Source of the DNA: Chamaecyparis obtusa
Taxonomy: Eukaryota; Streptophyta; Pinopsida; Cupressales; Cupressaceae
DNA: 64,000 bases
Reading direction: 5' to 3'
Assembly (NCBI GenBank): GCA_027943335.1
Contig: BSBK01001297.1
Span: 241,501 to 305,500, forward strand
Each line of letters starts with the position of its first letter. Positions within the stretch are counted from its first letter, which is position 1. Made by a program: the position numbers and the translations under genes. This document shows positions 25,360 to 36,700 of the stretch, piece after piece. The notes beneath the pieces are model-generated. The model made no database searches. It saw nothing but the letters and a program-made list of their open reading frames with translations, and was not told where the DNA came from.

Positions 25360-26006
25360 TCAAATATGTTGATAGGGTGATGAAAATGTGATATGGTGGA
25401 TAAGGTAGAGGGTGGCTAAAGATTTATGCATTGGATTGGATAATGGAAATGTAAGGATAATGAATAGGAGGATAATAAGTCTTTCCATGTGTAGGTGTGA
25501 AAAAGGGAATGGAAAGATAATGAATAGGAGGATAAGATGTAATATCAAGATCAACATTGATACACACCTTGAAGGGTAGTGGAATAATGGAGGGAAAATG
25601 GGTGAGATAGCTTGAGACTTTGATGTAAGAGAGGATATGGATCTTGAGGCACAAGGACCCAAAATGGATGGATAAGATGGAATATGTTTGGGAGAATGTG
25701 AAGTGGAAGCCTTTGGAAGCTTGAACATCAACTTTGATTTCTCTTTTGTGTGTAAGTCCTTCAAAAGTGACTTGGGAATCCACACTTTCTTTGATTTTTC
25801 TTTCCTTTTGGATGCTTTAGAATGCATTTCTTCAATGAGGGATTTAGGAACCCACATTTTCTTTGATTTTTCTTTCTTGTTGATGGACCTTTGTGGTCTC
25901 TTGAATTTATTTTTTTTCTTGCCTTCATATGTCGATTAGATTGGACATGGTGCTCTTCATACATAAGTGGATTCTTGGTTTTCTGATTTTTATGTTGCAC
26001 ATTCAA
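25360..26006 (-). pseudogene. Broken downstream reading frames of the LARD-like element
   Basis: Two overlapping frames (25857-25360 and 26006-25761) follow the proline-rich frame. One has a duplicated phrase rich in Ser/Lys (WVPKSLIEEM and WIPKSLLKDL, about 18 codons apart), so it looks like the tail of the same protein broken by frameshifts. No known domain is recognised. Lys/Ser-rich composition only. Confidence 0.4.
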
Positions 26007-26866
26007 AAAAAAATTAAAAGAATTGGGATTGGTGGATGAATAAGGTTGATATGGATGGTTTGATATGGAGAATTGACATGGATGGGTGCTTGTTTTTTCA
26101 AGTATGTATGTCTTTGTTGATCTTGATACATGGTAAGGTAAGGGGATGGTGGGATAGGGATGATAGGAAAGGTTGATGGAGGGATATGAGGACTCAATAT
26201 GGATTTGGAGGATGTATAAGGTTTCAAGTTTTGGATATATGGACCACGGATGGATTTGGAGGATGTATAAGGTTTCAAGTTTGGGATATAGGGACCAAGG
26301 ATGGATTTGGAGGATGTATAAGGAATATTCTTATGCACAAATGGAGGTAAATGGGATGTGGGAGGGATATCAACATCTTTATTTTGAGCTGCATGGACAA
26401 GGATTTCATCTTTTGGATTTATCTTTGTACTAATAGGCTTATATGTAGCTTTGATAGGAGTGACTTTGATAGGAGCAGTTGAAGCTTGAGAGTATGTTTT
26501 CTTATGCAATGGATTAGGAAGAATGAGTGAATTTTGAGGTAGATATGGAGGCTTATGAAAAGTGGATGTTGGGATACTTTGATCTTGACAAGGATCTTTT
26601 GATAGCCTAGGAAAAACACTTTGCTTTTTCTTTTCAATAAGTTCATTAGAGATGGAAGGAATACCTTGATCTTTCTTAGGATATGGGTAGGATATAAGAG
26701 GTGAAGGAATATAGGGTTCTTGAGGTGTGGGACTTTGGTAAACTATATGATAAGGAGGGATATTATCTTGATCTTGATCCTTAATAAGACTTCTTTCTTT
26801 GCACTTTTGAGTAGTCTCTTGACATGGAGCCACTTCTAAGGACAATGCAGGAGTTTGGATCCACAC
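26003..26866 (-). CDS. Proline/serine-rich hypothetical protein of the LARD-like element
   Basis: A 287-codon frame, unusually long for this region, with no recognised domain. It is rich in Pro, Ser, Ile and Lys. Its second half contains three copies of a 17-residue repeat beginning PYTSSKSI, which are the translation of the 51-bp tandem repeat at 26201-26350. It follows the Gag-like frame at 26895-27653 by 28 bases in another frame, so it may be the C-terminal part of one original Gag polyprotein separated by a frameshift. Whether it is translated is unknown; the length and repeat support a real former protein. Confidence 0.45.
   Translation of the reverse strand: MWIQTPALSLEVAPCQETTQKCKERSLIKDQDQDNIPPYHIVYQSPTPQEPYIPSPLISYPYPKKDQGIPSISNELIEKKKQSVFPRLSKDPCQDQSIPTSTFHKPPYLPQNSLILPNPLHKKTYSQASTAPIKVTPIKATYKPISTKINPKDEILVHAAQNKDVDIPPTSHLPPFVHKNIPYTSSKSILGPYIPNLKPYTSSKSIRGPYIQNLKPYTSSKSILSPHIPPSTFPIIPIPPSPYLTMYQDQQRHTYLKKQAPIHVNSPYQTIHINLIHPPIPILLIFF
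26201..26350. repeat. 51-bp tandem repeat, nearly three copies
   Basis: Copies start at GGATTTGGAGG 26201, 26252 and 26303, with period 51 bp. The period is a multiple of three, so the minus-strand reading frame gains or loses whole 17-residue blocks. Confidence 0.9.
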
Positions 26867-26894
26867 GAGGGATTCTTGAAGGCATGATGGATGT

Positions 26895-27653
26895 TCATTT
26901 TAAATAGGTACAATAGGCATTGTAGAACATGAAGGCTTGGATCTTATGAAAACTATTTGGATCTTTGTTTGATGGAGGAATATTGGATAGCTTTGCTTCT
27001 ATATGAAATGGAGGAATGGTGGAGTAGGTGGAAGCTATATGAAGACCACTACTAGACATGTGTTCATAAGTTTGATCTTTCTTGAGAAAAGTATCTTCAT
27101 TAGATGATTCATTAGGATTTTCAATTTCAATTATGTCATCATCAATAAGATTTTGGATTTTATGTTTCAACTCCATGCAATCTAAAGTTTCATTCTCATT
27201 ATGTCTATGATATGCACAATAGTTACTCAAAAAGATAAAACCACATGAAGTGATTTGAGGCAACGTGATGAGATCATTTTCAAGGAGTTTTTTGAAAGCT
27301 GATTCATATGAAATTACCAAAGGAGTAAATGATCTATCCCAAGGATATTTAGATTTATTTGTGTTTCTCAAAAAGTTGTCATATGATGAATATTGTTGAG
27401 ATGGGACTAATTCCTCTTGATTTCCTTGATCAAAGATGAGATTCTCTTGATATTTTGAAATAGGTTCTTCATCAAATATTAGTCTGTCATTAGGATATTC
27501 TTGATCAAATATAGCGTTTTCATGATATTCTTTTTGATCAAATTTTGAATTATCAAAGATATGCCATTCATGATGTTTTTCTTGATCATAGAGGTAAGGA
27601 AACAATGTTCTTAATGAGAATTGGTTGGATAATGTTTCCATTTCTTTTTCCAT
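26895..27653 (-). CDS. gag: Gag-like protein of the LARD-like element
   Basis: A 252-codon minus-strand frame. The region near residues 145-180 reads CAYHRHNENETLDCMELK followed by HKIQNLID, matching the pattern C-x2-H-x9-C-x2-LK-x2-I-x2-LI. This pattern is common in Gag of plant Tat/Athila-type Ty3/gypsy elements. The N-terminal half has three loose repeats of an (E)N-x-IFDQ phrase. It lies in the correct orientation after the 5' LTR and a leader of about 1.8 kb. Family assignment rests on that one motif. The frame is open, but it may be only the downstream part of a longer Gag. Confidence 0.55.
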   Translation of the reverse strand: MEKEMETLSNQFSLRTLFPYLYDQEKHHEWHIFDNSKFDQKEYHENAIFDQEYPNDRLIFDEEPISKYQENLIFDQGNQEELVPSQQYSSYDNFLRNTNKSKYPWDRSFTPLVISYESAFKKLLENDLITLPQITSCGFIFLSNYCAYHRHNENETLDCMELKHKIQNLIDDDIIEIENPNESSNEDTFLKKDQTYEHMSSSGLHIASTYSTIPPFHIEAKLSNIPPSNKDPNSFHKIQAFMFYNAYCTYLK

Positions 27654-29412
27654 TTATTGAATTCTTGTGAATAGAATATTCTTTTGAATCTTTATTGTTA
27701 ATTGATTTTTGGATCTTAATGGATGTTTTCTTTTTGTAATCAGAGATCTTCAAGCACAACACAATATTTTTATCAATTATCACAAGAAATTCTTCCAAGC
27801 AATCTACCTAAGGTCAAATTTGGCTTTTAAATGGCTCTAATGAGGTAGGCTTGCTAATTTATCAAGGTATTTGATCAAGATTCCATTAAAAATGGACATT
27901 AAAGTTTCATCCTCCAATTATATTAAGAGGATTCCCACCACCGGTATGTTAGAGTTTTGCGCAATCCCAAAGGACTACTTAGGAAGTTCAAAAATTTAAC
28001 ACCCTTTTGTCGCAAACCCCATTAAGGATGTATGTATTTCATTTTATAGTGGGTTGGATGATCGTGACAAAGGTGATTGTATCCCACTTTGGGTTGTCCC
28101 TCTCACCGGCCTCGTTAAGGAAAATCTTAGGAGGCGAGCCCACTATAGATCTAGCATGTTCATTTGAAAGCAATAGAGTGGAATAAAAAGATAGGTTTTG
28201 CGAGTTTGATTCACCAAAAAGGTGAAGAGCATATCCCTATCTACTTCTCAATTCCCAAACACAATTAACAATGCTCAATTACCAACCCACTAACTAATGA
28301 GAATCAAGTATTTCTACTCTTTTCTACAAACAAGGGGTTTTTCAAATTTAGTGTTTGATTTACTTTTCCTTTCTTTTAATCAAGGAATTTAACACTTTTG
28401 GCATTTTCATTCACTTAAAAAATGAAGAGCATAGGCCTAATGTCTAATTTCTCAAACAATAATAGGCTTTAATTACTAGATTGTGAAAATGACAAAGCCA
28501 CAATTTAAGCAAAAAAAATGACTAAGTTTAGGCTTACCTTCAAACGAAGCTAGCTAAGGCTAGGAACATTTTTTATGGATTTTTCATTTTTGATGCTCAC
28601 CTAGTGGCTATCATTCCTTTCCAATTGCTTCTCCTCCAACAAATTAGTCAACACAACTAGGAAAAATGAAGAAAGAAAAGATAAAGTTTAATCTAAGCCT
28701 TAATTATCAAATTTAAGCAAAACTTGATTAAGGTGAATAGATCCAATTCAATGATGCAAATTTTTCCTTATATGCTTCTACAACTTTTAAGTAGTGATCA
28801 TATACCTTGCTCTCTTACTGTGAATCTTCCAAAACTAGCTTAATGTGTGCAATATTCTCCTCTTTGATCCTCTTTGTCAAGGCTTTTTCCTCACTGTTGA
28901 ATTTGGTCTCTGGATTTTTTATTCTTTTATGTCCAACCATCCTGCAGAGACAAAGAAAACATTTTTTGACAGTCAGATTCTGTTAATTTTCAATTTAAGC
29001 AAAATCACTACTGAATCTATTGAAATCACTATTTCAGTGCTTAAAAGTGTTGTAGATCAAATCAAAAGCACTGAAACAAAATTTAAAAGCACTAATTGAA
29101 ATTGCAAAGCATAAGAAAAGGTTTAAATGCACTAGAGAATGATGTGAACGCACTAGCTAGTCAGGGCAAAGGTGCTAAAAGAAGATTAGACAGAAAATAG
29201 AAGGAATCAAACACGCTGAAATCTTGTGCAAAGGCACAAAACTTTATCGTCAATGCACTATTTCAGAGCTTAGAAGTGCTAGAAAACCTAGCAACATCAC
29301 TACAAAAAGTGTTAAACACATTGTTTTACCTACAAAACAAAGAGTTAAATATGCAAAAATTTGAAAATATGAAATTTTCTAGATTTTTAAAAAAATGAGG
29401 CCTAAGGACCCA
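27654..29412 (-). other. Leader region of the LARD-like element
   Basis: Between the primer site and the Gag-like frame. It has scattered short frames with no recognisable product. Many short repeated words (AAGCACTA, TCAATTTAAGC) but no clear structure. Confidence 0.45.
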
Positions 29413-29424
29413 CAGTGGGTGCCA
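29413..29424 (-). other. Primer binding site of the LARD-like element
   Basis: On the minus strand TGGCACCCACTGTGGGTC begins three bases after the 5' LTR end ACACA. This resembles the TGGCGCCCACCGTGGGGC type seen in plant Tat-lineage elements, with CpG-to-TpG/CpA differences. I do not assign the tRNA. Confidence 0.65.
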
Positions 29425-29427
29425 TTT

Positions 29428-30313
29428 TGTGTACTAGAATTTGTACCTTCATAGGGTTAGTATCATCAATAATTCAAATAAACACTAAATTACCACAAAT
29501 AGCAATCTAATTAAGCTAAAAATTGACAATTAAGCACTCTATGGATCTCTAACTAGGGATGCTAATGATGAAGCTCTCAAAAAGCCTCCATTAGTGAGAG
29601 TCCTAGAATGAGAATTGATATGATAAGCTAAGCTAAATAGTTCAATTCCAAATTGAAAAGGTAATTAACTTCTAAATTGTCTTTCTAGCTCTAATTTGCA
29701 AGAGGTTTGATACTATTCTCATATTTGTGGATGAATTATGAGTGAATTATGCCTTGCTTTTATAGATTTTGGCAAGGGTAGGGGGTGTAGTTGAGTTGAT
29801 CACGATTGAGTTGGGGTTAAGTCCTTGGTTCCACCCTTTGGAGATAATTTAAATGGATTGTCCTCAAATATTCGGACAAGAAGACAAGATGGGTGGACAA
29901 GATGCTCTTTCCAAATGAGTGATTGAGATTCAATTTAGGCTTGATCCATGTGAGCTCTATCCTCAATTCCTATTGGTTGATTGATTTTCCTCCCCTTTGG
30001 TGGTTGAGAGAAAATAGGAATTAATCAATTGAATTTAATTAATTTGTTTAGCCATGTGTACCCCTTGAATGGGTTGATTTTATTTAAATTGAACTATGTA
30101 ATTAATTAGATTAATTACGTAATTTATTAATTTATCATAATTTATTCGATTTAAATTGATTTTGTAGCTTTTGATTTTCAATTAATTTTGGATTAATGTT
30201 TAATTACAATTTGTCCTTGATTTGATCTTGATTTGATTTAATTGCATTTAATTGTGTTGATCTTTGCCTTGATTTCTCATTTAAATGATCTTGTCCAATT
30301 TTTGGTGATTACA
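29428..30313 (-). repeat. 5' LTR of the LARD-like element, full length
   Basis: An 886-bp LTR whose plus-strand edges are TGTGTACTAG and GTGATTACA, giving TGT...ACA termini. The last 580 bp match the left LTR; the first 306 bp are unique to this copy in the window. Confidence 0.82.
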
Positions 30314-30419
30314 GATATCACATCATATGTAGATTTTCTCAATGTGGATGATGATCATCCTGTAGACGTAAATTTAATTATAATTTATAGTGCAATATTA
30401 AATTTCATATTTATACAAT

Positions 30420-31578
30420 TATGAGCCATAACATGTGGATTTTTTGGTAAACAAAGGAGGGTTGACACTCCAAAATTCATTAGCCGTCATCATATGACAT
30501 CCACACCTCGAGAGCTCAGTGCCTCGTTCACGGTATGCACTTTGATCTTGATACATTTAAACATGAAAAAATAAAAAACTTTAATTCATAATGTGTTTGA
30601 CATACTTTTTGTGATTTTTTAGGGTCTCTCATGTAATGCTAAGATTGGTAGTTCTTCATTATCTTCCCCATCGGTCATTGAGACTTAGCCGCATATACCT
30701 GTAGTATGTTTTTCATTCATTAATTTTAAGTGTTTATACCTTACTAATTTATGTACAACTTTGATTCATACTTTTTTTGCAATTGTAGGATTTTGGATTG
30801 TCTCATGTTGTGCAATCACATTTACATCCTAACTCATCAGTGACATTAACTACGTGTCACACATAGGTAATGTACATGCTTTTGTTCCATAAATTTATAG
30901 TCAAGTTATATATACTTTATAATTTATGTATATACTATAAGTTTGATTCATGCTTTATATATATTGTTCAGGTCGACACCACCATGAGTCTTGGCATGGC
31001 TACAAGATTAAGCCAAATGTAGCCATCAACATTGTCCTTTGAGGTCATGATTAAAAGTAATTTTTCAATGTCCATTATGGATCTAGATCTTTTATACTTG
31101 AATTATTAAAAAAATTAATGTTTGTTTTTATAGTACTTGACTGCATCCACTTTTGATGTAGATGAGAGAGGACCTCCATGTTCCACTGAGGGCATTACTG
31201 AGCATGGATGAATGGTAAAATTTTAAATTTTCAAATTAATCTAAACATTGTGTATCTATATCTTTTATACCTGAATTATTAAAATTTTGTAATGTTTTTT
31301 TTATAGGACTTGAGTGCATCCACTTTTGATGTAGCTGAGAGAGGACCTCCATGTCCCACTAAGGGCATTACTAAGCATGGACGCATGGTAAAATTTCAAA
31401 TGTTCAAATTAATATTAATTATTTTTTAAGTGATTTTCTTAATACTCTTATGACGAGATCTTTTAAAAATTTACAGGAGGATGGGGGCACTCAGGAGCAG
31501 ACACAACATGATGGTGCATCGTAGTCATCTTCATGTGGAGTGAAGAGGACTACAAATTAGCTAGATGACTACAGTTAG
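30420..31578 (+). pseudogene. Multi-exon gene fragment with short introns and duplicated exons (unknown product)
   Basis: A run of GT...AG-bounded segments keeps one coding phase. Exons are about 30420-30532, 30623-30700, 30789-30866, 30972-31056, 31134-31214, 31307-31387 and 31477-31578; introns are 77-105 bp. Exons 2 and 3 are each exactly 26 codons; exons 5 and 6 are each 27 codons and are clear duplicates (ASTFDV-x-ERGPPC, then GIT-x-HG), with similar flanking introns. In-frame TAG/TGA codons occur in exons 2, 3, 4, 5 and 7, mostly where CAG or CGA would fit. Exon 4 is one base out of phase. No domain is recognised; it could come from a captured gene or a DNA transposon. The 5' part is missing, beyond the LARD LTR. 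Confidence 0.6.
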
Positions 31579-32355
31579 AGTATACATGTCACATACATTA
31601 TTTTCACTTTTTTATATGATGGACATTTTATGATGGCACATGTTATATATATATGTTATCGAGAATTGTTATCATGTTATTTGGACTTGTGTTATCATGA
31701 CTTCTTGTCATATTATTTTTACTTGTTGTTAGAGTAGGAATTTCTTTACTAGGACTTGCTTTACTAGGACTTATTATATATTGCTTGGAATTGTTGTTAG
31801 AGTAGGACTTTTTTGTGTGATCATATATATTATGAGTTGATATGATGGACATTATGATACATATTATTCCAAGACTTGTTATGTTATTTATCTTATTCAT
31901 GGACTTTTAATCCTATTTCATGGTTTTTTCAAATAGTGCTTTGAATGTAGATATATGAACTTATGCAATATTATCATTTAATATCAATTGTAATTAAATA
32001 TCAATTAGATTAATGATCTTTAATAGTGACTATTTATTCATGTAATTGACAAGAATAATATAGATGTTACAAGTAATATTGACTTTGATTAACTAAAAAA
32101 AACCACCGATTTAACAATGAGATCTGTTAATTTGAACAATGAATATGGATGTACAAATAAATCTATCATAATATATTAACTTGTTCACATAAGACCAATG
32201 TAAATAGTTAATATTTAGAAAAAAAATTAGGTGAATACAACTATGAATTTAACTTATATTTTTAAAACCAAATTGGATGAATAAAAGTGAGCTCATGAAC
32301 TATTTACAAAACCAAAACTGGATGAATATAGATGTTACAAGTAATATTACTTGAC
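31579..32355. other. AT-rich spacer
   Basis: No gene seen. It contains two copies of TGTTAGAGTAGGA (near 31729 and 31797) and a 24-bp exact duplication (32057-32080 and 32325-32348) just before the copia element. Confidence 0.5.
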
Positions 32356-32372
32356 TTTCATCAAATCTTACA

Positions 32373-32384
32373 TGGTATCAGAGA
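32373..32384 (+). other. Primer binding site of copia 1
   Basis: TGGTATCAGAGA directly abuts the 5' LTR remnant ending CTTACA; a methionine-tRNA-type site. Confidence 0.8.
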
Positions 32385-32831
32385 AGGATCTATTGTAGTT
32401 TGTTCGTGTTTGAAGAAACAAGTAGGAGCAAGGGTTTGATAGAAGAAATTTGAGATTTTTCGGTTAATTTGAGAGGTTTCTGGTGTCGTTTACTAGACCT
32501 GCACCTTATTCTTCTAATCATCATGCTTGATCTGATGTCTGCATTGGCAGATCTGAATAGACAAAACTTCAAACCCCCGTGGGCACCGTACTTTGACTTG
32601 CAAGCTTTTTTACCTGCGATTTCTATCCAGATTTATGGTTATTTTCATCAAAAAAATTCAAAGGTACACATGATACTCATTTGAAGATTGTTTCTCTCTC
32701 ATTGTAAGAAATCTTTTCCAGCTTCTAGGGTTTGGTTTATTGAATTGTGGGGGGGGTGTTTTATTTCTTGTTTTCTATAATTTACTTCATTAAACTTGAA
32801 ATTATATCAAAACAAAACCCCTTCTAGAAAT

Positions 32832-33714
32832 ATGGCCGAGACCTCTTCTTGTCTCAAACTTCTGATGCCTCATAACTATCACACATGGAAATCCTTGATG
32901 ACACATCTTCTCCTATCAAAAGGGTTGTGGTATTGTTTAGATACAGTGCAACTAGTTTTACAGAGGCCTTTCGAGGTCATGCAACATAGGAACAAGATGG
33001 ATGAGGCAATGGGGTTGATTTCTTTACATGTATTAGATAGTCTATAGTTTCATCTTGATGGGTGCAATACCCCTCTAGCTATGCAGACCAAGCTTAACAA
33101 CTTTTTTGGTATAGTGAATGAGTTCATAGCACTTTAGATTGAGGTAGAGCTTACCTCTCTTGTACTGGATCATTTTTCATCCATTGGGGACTTCTTGATG
33201 AACTTCAAGCAACATAGATCTTTATTACAGGGATGTGGAAAGACTAAGACTGATACAGAGTGTATCTAACCAATTTTGTCAAAGCTTCGAGGAAACTTTT
33301 AGATTTTACCCTCTACCTTTCACTCTACCTTGGATGCATTGGGTCAAAGATTCTAGATGTCCACTTTTGAGGTATTTTGTGATTGGTTTACTAGAGAGAA
33401 GGCCAAGCTCACATAGTTGGATTCTTTGTCTGGGAATAAGAACCAAGCTTTGGTTGCTCAGACTTCTAAGGGGAGACAAAAGAAAAAGCAGAAGCCCAAA
33501 ACAAATTCAGTTGGTAGTGAGAATTCCCCCAAGCCACCCCAAAAAATAGAGTCTAAGAAATCCACTCCTAAGGGTAAATATTCTAATTTTGGTGAGTCTT
33601 CCTTCAAGAATAAGAAGTTCATAGGTAAACCTTTTAGTTTTTATTGCAAGGAAGGGAATCCAATTTTTAGGTGTTGGAAACATCTTGAGGCTCTAGAGGA
33701 AGCCTTGCAGTAGC
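32832..33714 (+). pseudogene. gag: Copia 1 gag
   Basis: Starts M-A-E-T at 32832 in one frame with the Gag fragment at 33417-33714. It shows the copia Gag N-terminal pattern (NYHTWKSLMTHLL, then LWYCLD). Several TAG/TGA stops interrupt the middle (for example after HVLDSL near 33045). The C-terminal Lys/Ser-rich tail has a zinc-knuckle remnant, FYCKEGNPIFRC, lacking the normal first cysteine and histidine. Confidence 0.8.
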
Positions 33715-33779
33715 ATAGTATTGCTTCTCCAAATCCTTCACCTACTCCCATAGGGAAAGGCCATTCGCTTTCTACACGA

Positions 33780-36700
33780 GAATTATCTTCCACTGCTACA
33801 TGGATCATTGATTCAGGTTCTTCACACCATATGACACATACACCTAGTTTGGTTACCTCATGATGAAGGGTGCTCCCCTTAATACCATAAACACATAATA
33901 GAAACAAAGAAACAACAACAATTTGCAAGAATAGAAAATGGGCTTCTTATTATCTCCATAAGTGTGGAATTAAAATTTTTAGAATTACAATATGCAAAGC
34001 CACATGGGCATTCCCCTTACAATATTCTATAGGACAAAGCCTCGAATCATTAGCCAGATCTACCCAGAACTGCCCCCCAACTGCCTAAGACAACACTACA
34101 GCCTTCCTTATATAGGCAATTTTCCACCACCTCGGAAGGTTCCAGAATTCTAGCCAATAAGGCCGACCAAACTTAGAATAATTTTATTTTAAAATTTATT
34201 ACATCAAAGTCAGCTCAAAATAAATTTTGAAAAAAAATCATTTTCCACCATTTCAAGTGACCCAGCTTCCGAAGACCATAAGTCATCGCCAGTTGACCCA
34301 ATTGACTATTATGACCCCATTCCGAAAAGGCCATGAAGTTCTCTATAGGCTTGACTCGCACAAGCACCTGTTACCCAAAGTTTTGACCTCATCTGGGGCC
34401 TTGAAAGCCTTCAAAACTGAGTTCAAAGTTTTTGTACCTTGCTGCCAATACTGAAAATCTTCAATATCTCCAAAGCTAGACTTGATCTGTCAATAAAAAT
34501 TTACTAGCAGGCTAATATGATTGAAATGAACCTCCACATGTGAAATTAGAACATTCTGAGATTGTATGACCAACTTACTAAAAATAGAAAGTTTCCATAA
34601 ATAGCAGCTCTGCACAAGATAGCCCTTATTGAATATAAAAACAAAAATATTTTTGGGTGATGCAAGATTGCTCTTACACCCAGGATGCTCCTACATCACC
34701 TCACTTTCTAAGAGTGATACTACATAGATTGTAGTTGGTGACTCAAAAAAAATTTCAGTTACAGGTTATGGTACTATTTTATTGGATCTCTCTCTACAGG
34801 ATGTTATTTTGGTTCTTGCCATTTCTACGAACCTCTTGTCTGTCTATCAAATTTTCCATTTTGGTTCTGGTAAGATAGTTGAGTTCTCACTACATGATGT
34901 AGTTATTCGAGACATCCATGATATGATTTGGTTGTTTCTAATAGTAGTGTTGATTCATAGTCTCACATATACAAGTTTGATGGATTTGAGAGATCCAATT
35001 ATACAGGTGCTTCTCTTGTTGCTCATGTAGACACAGTGAGAAAGCTTTGGCATGAGTGTTTTGGCCATGTCAAATATAGATATCTACAAAAAATGAGTAC
35101 ACAAGAGTTAGTGATTGGGCTTCCTTAGATCTCTTGCACTGATGGAGTTTGTTGAGGTTGTGCGCTTGGAAAACATCATAGAGATCCTTTTCCAATAGGT
35201 AGATCCTCTTGTTCTAAGGCACCATTGAAGTTGATACATAGTGATCTCATGTCATTTCCCACTCCTTTTTCTGGTGCTCGTTATGTGCTTACCTTTATTG
35301 ATGACTTCTCTAGATGGACATGGGTATACTTCTTGAAGTAAAAGTCTGATGTTTTTTATTCATTTCAAGCCTTTAAGACATTTGTGGAGAAGCATTCTGC
35401 TCTTTTTTTCAGGTGGATATGCACCAAAAATGAAGGAGAATATGTGAATCGGTCTTTTCATGATTTTTGCATTGAGCAGGGTATATTGCATTAGCTAATA
35501 GCTCCCCATACTCCTCAGCATAATGGAGTTACTGAGAGAAAGAATAGAACATTGTGGGAGATGGCCAATTGTATGATGCATTGTTGAGATATGCAACCTT
35601 CTTTTTGGAAAGATGTAGGGAATTATGTCAACTACATTCAAAATCAGATGCCTGATAAGGCATTATGACATTTGACTCTTGAGGAGGCTTGGTTCCATTT
35701 CAAGCCTGATGTTTATACATTTCGAGTGTTTGGTAGTGAGGTTTGGGAATTTATTCCAAAAGCTCATAGGAAAGCCATGGAGAGGAAGAGTTGACCACTT
35801 ATATTTCTTGGCTATTGTGAGGATATGAAGGTGTATAGGTTGTTTGATCCTAATTCCAGAGAGGTCTTGTTTCAGTGAGATGTCCAGTTTGATGAGAATT
35901 ATCCTCAGATGAAGCCTCCATCACCAACTTCTCCCTCATTTCCTAGTACTTCCTCTTCTCCTCTTCAAGATTCTATATCCTCTAAGGATTATTTAGATGA
36001 TGGTCCACCTTCTCCTCCTCCACCAGATATTTTGTGAGTTCCCAAGTGGGCTCATGACACTGTCAGTATTGTTGGTTCTTTGGTAGGAGATCCTTCAGAT
36101 ACTCATCATAATCATGCTCAATGATCTAGTACTGGTCTTTTGAGTCATTTTGTTTCAGATGATCCTCAAAAAAATTTAGAGGTGATAGGACATCCTAAGT
36201 GGGATAGGGCTATGGATGAGGAGTACTCTTCTTTAATGAAGAATCACACTTGGGATCTATGTACTCTTCCAAAAGGAAGAAAGCAGGTTCAGTGTAAGTA
36301 GGTGTACCATACCAAGTATGTTGCATATGGTTCTATTGATTGATATAAGGCATGTCTTGTTGTGAAGGGTTTTTCATAGGTGGGGGGTATTGATTACTCC
36401 AAGTCCTTTTCTCCTATCACCGAGATGAATTCTATTCACTTGGTACTTTCTCTTGCAGCTTTATAGGGTTGGACAATGTATCAAATGGATGTGAAGAGTG
36501 CATTCTTGTAGGGGGATCTACATGAGGAGATCTATATGGAGCAGCCTCGGGGTTTTTTTCATGACTATTCTCTTGTGTGTATACTTCAAAGATCATTATA
36601 TCATCTCAAACAAGCCCCTTGGGCTTGGTATGAGAAGATGGACTCTTTCTTGCTAGCCTCACACTCCACCCGTTGTCATTCCGATCCTATAGTGTACATT

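Larger units (their letters stand above)
21820..30313 (-). mobile_element. LARD-like non-autonomous LTR retrotransposon with Gag-like ORF only
   Basis: Direct repeats at 21820-22392 and 29734-30313 are close to identical and frame about 7 kb of interior. On the minus strand the right repeat is the 5' LTR (full span 29428-30313). It is followed by a primer site starting TGGCACCCACTG (29424 down to 29413). The left repeat is the 3' LTR, preceded by a purine tract (AAAGAGGGGCATT, 22405 down to 22393). The interior has a Gag-like frame at 26895-27653 and proline-rich frames after it, but no protease, RT or integrase. The left LTR lacks about 306 bp at its outer end, so no target duplication can be verified; the right flank is GATAT. 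Confidence 0.82.

Noticed and set aside
28845..29099. 84-codon plus-strand frame in the LARD leader
   Set aside because: On the strand opposite the element's genes, low complexity, no domain.
29695..29733. A degenerate methionine-type primer site near 29720 for the LARD-like element
   Set aside because: The minus-strand TAGTATCAAACC is a weak match and lies within the full LTR; the site at 29413-29424 fits the LTR edge better.
31729..31815. Two TGTTAGAGTAGGA phrases as the missing 5' LTR start of copia 1
   Set aside because: They match the 3' LTR only for the first 10 bases (TGTTAGAGTA) and then diverge.
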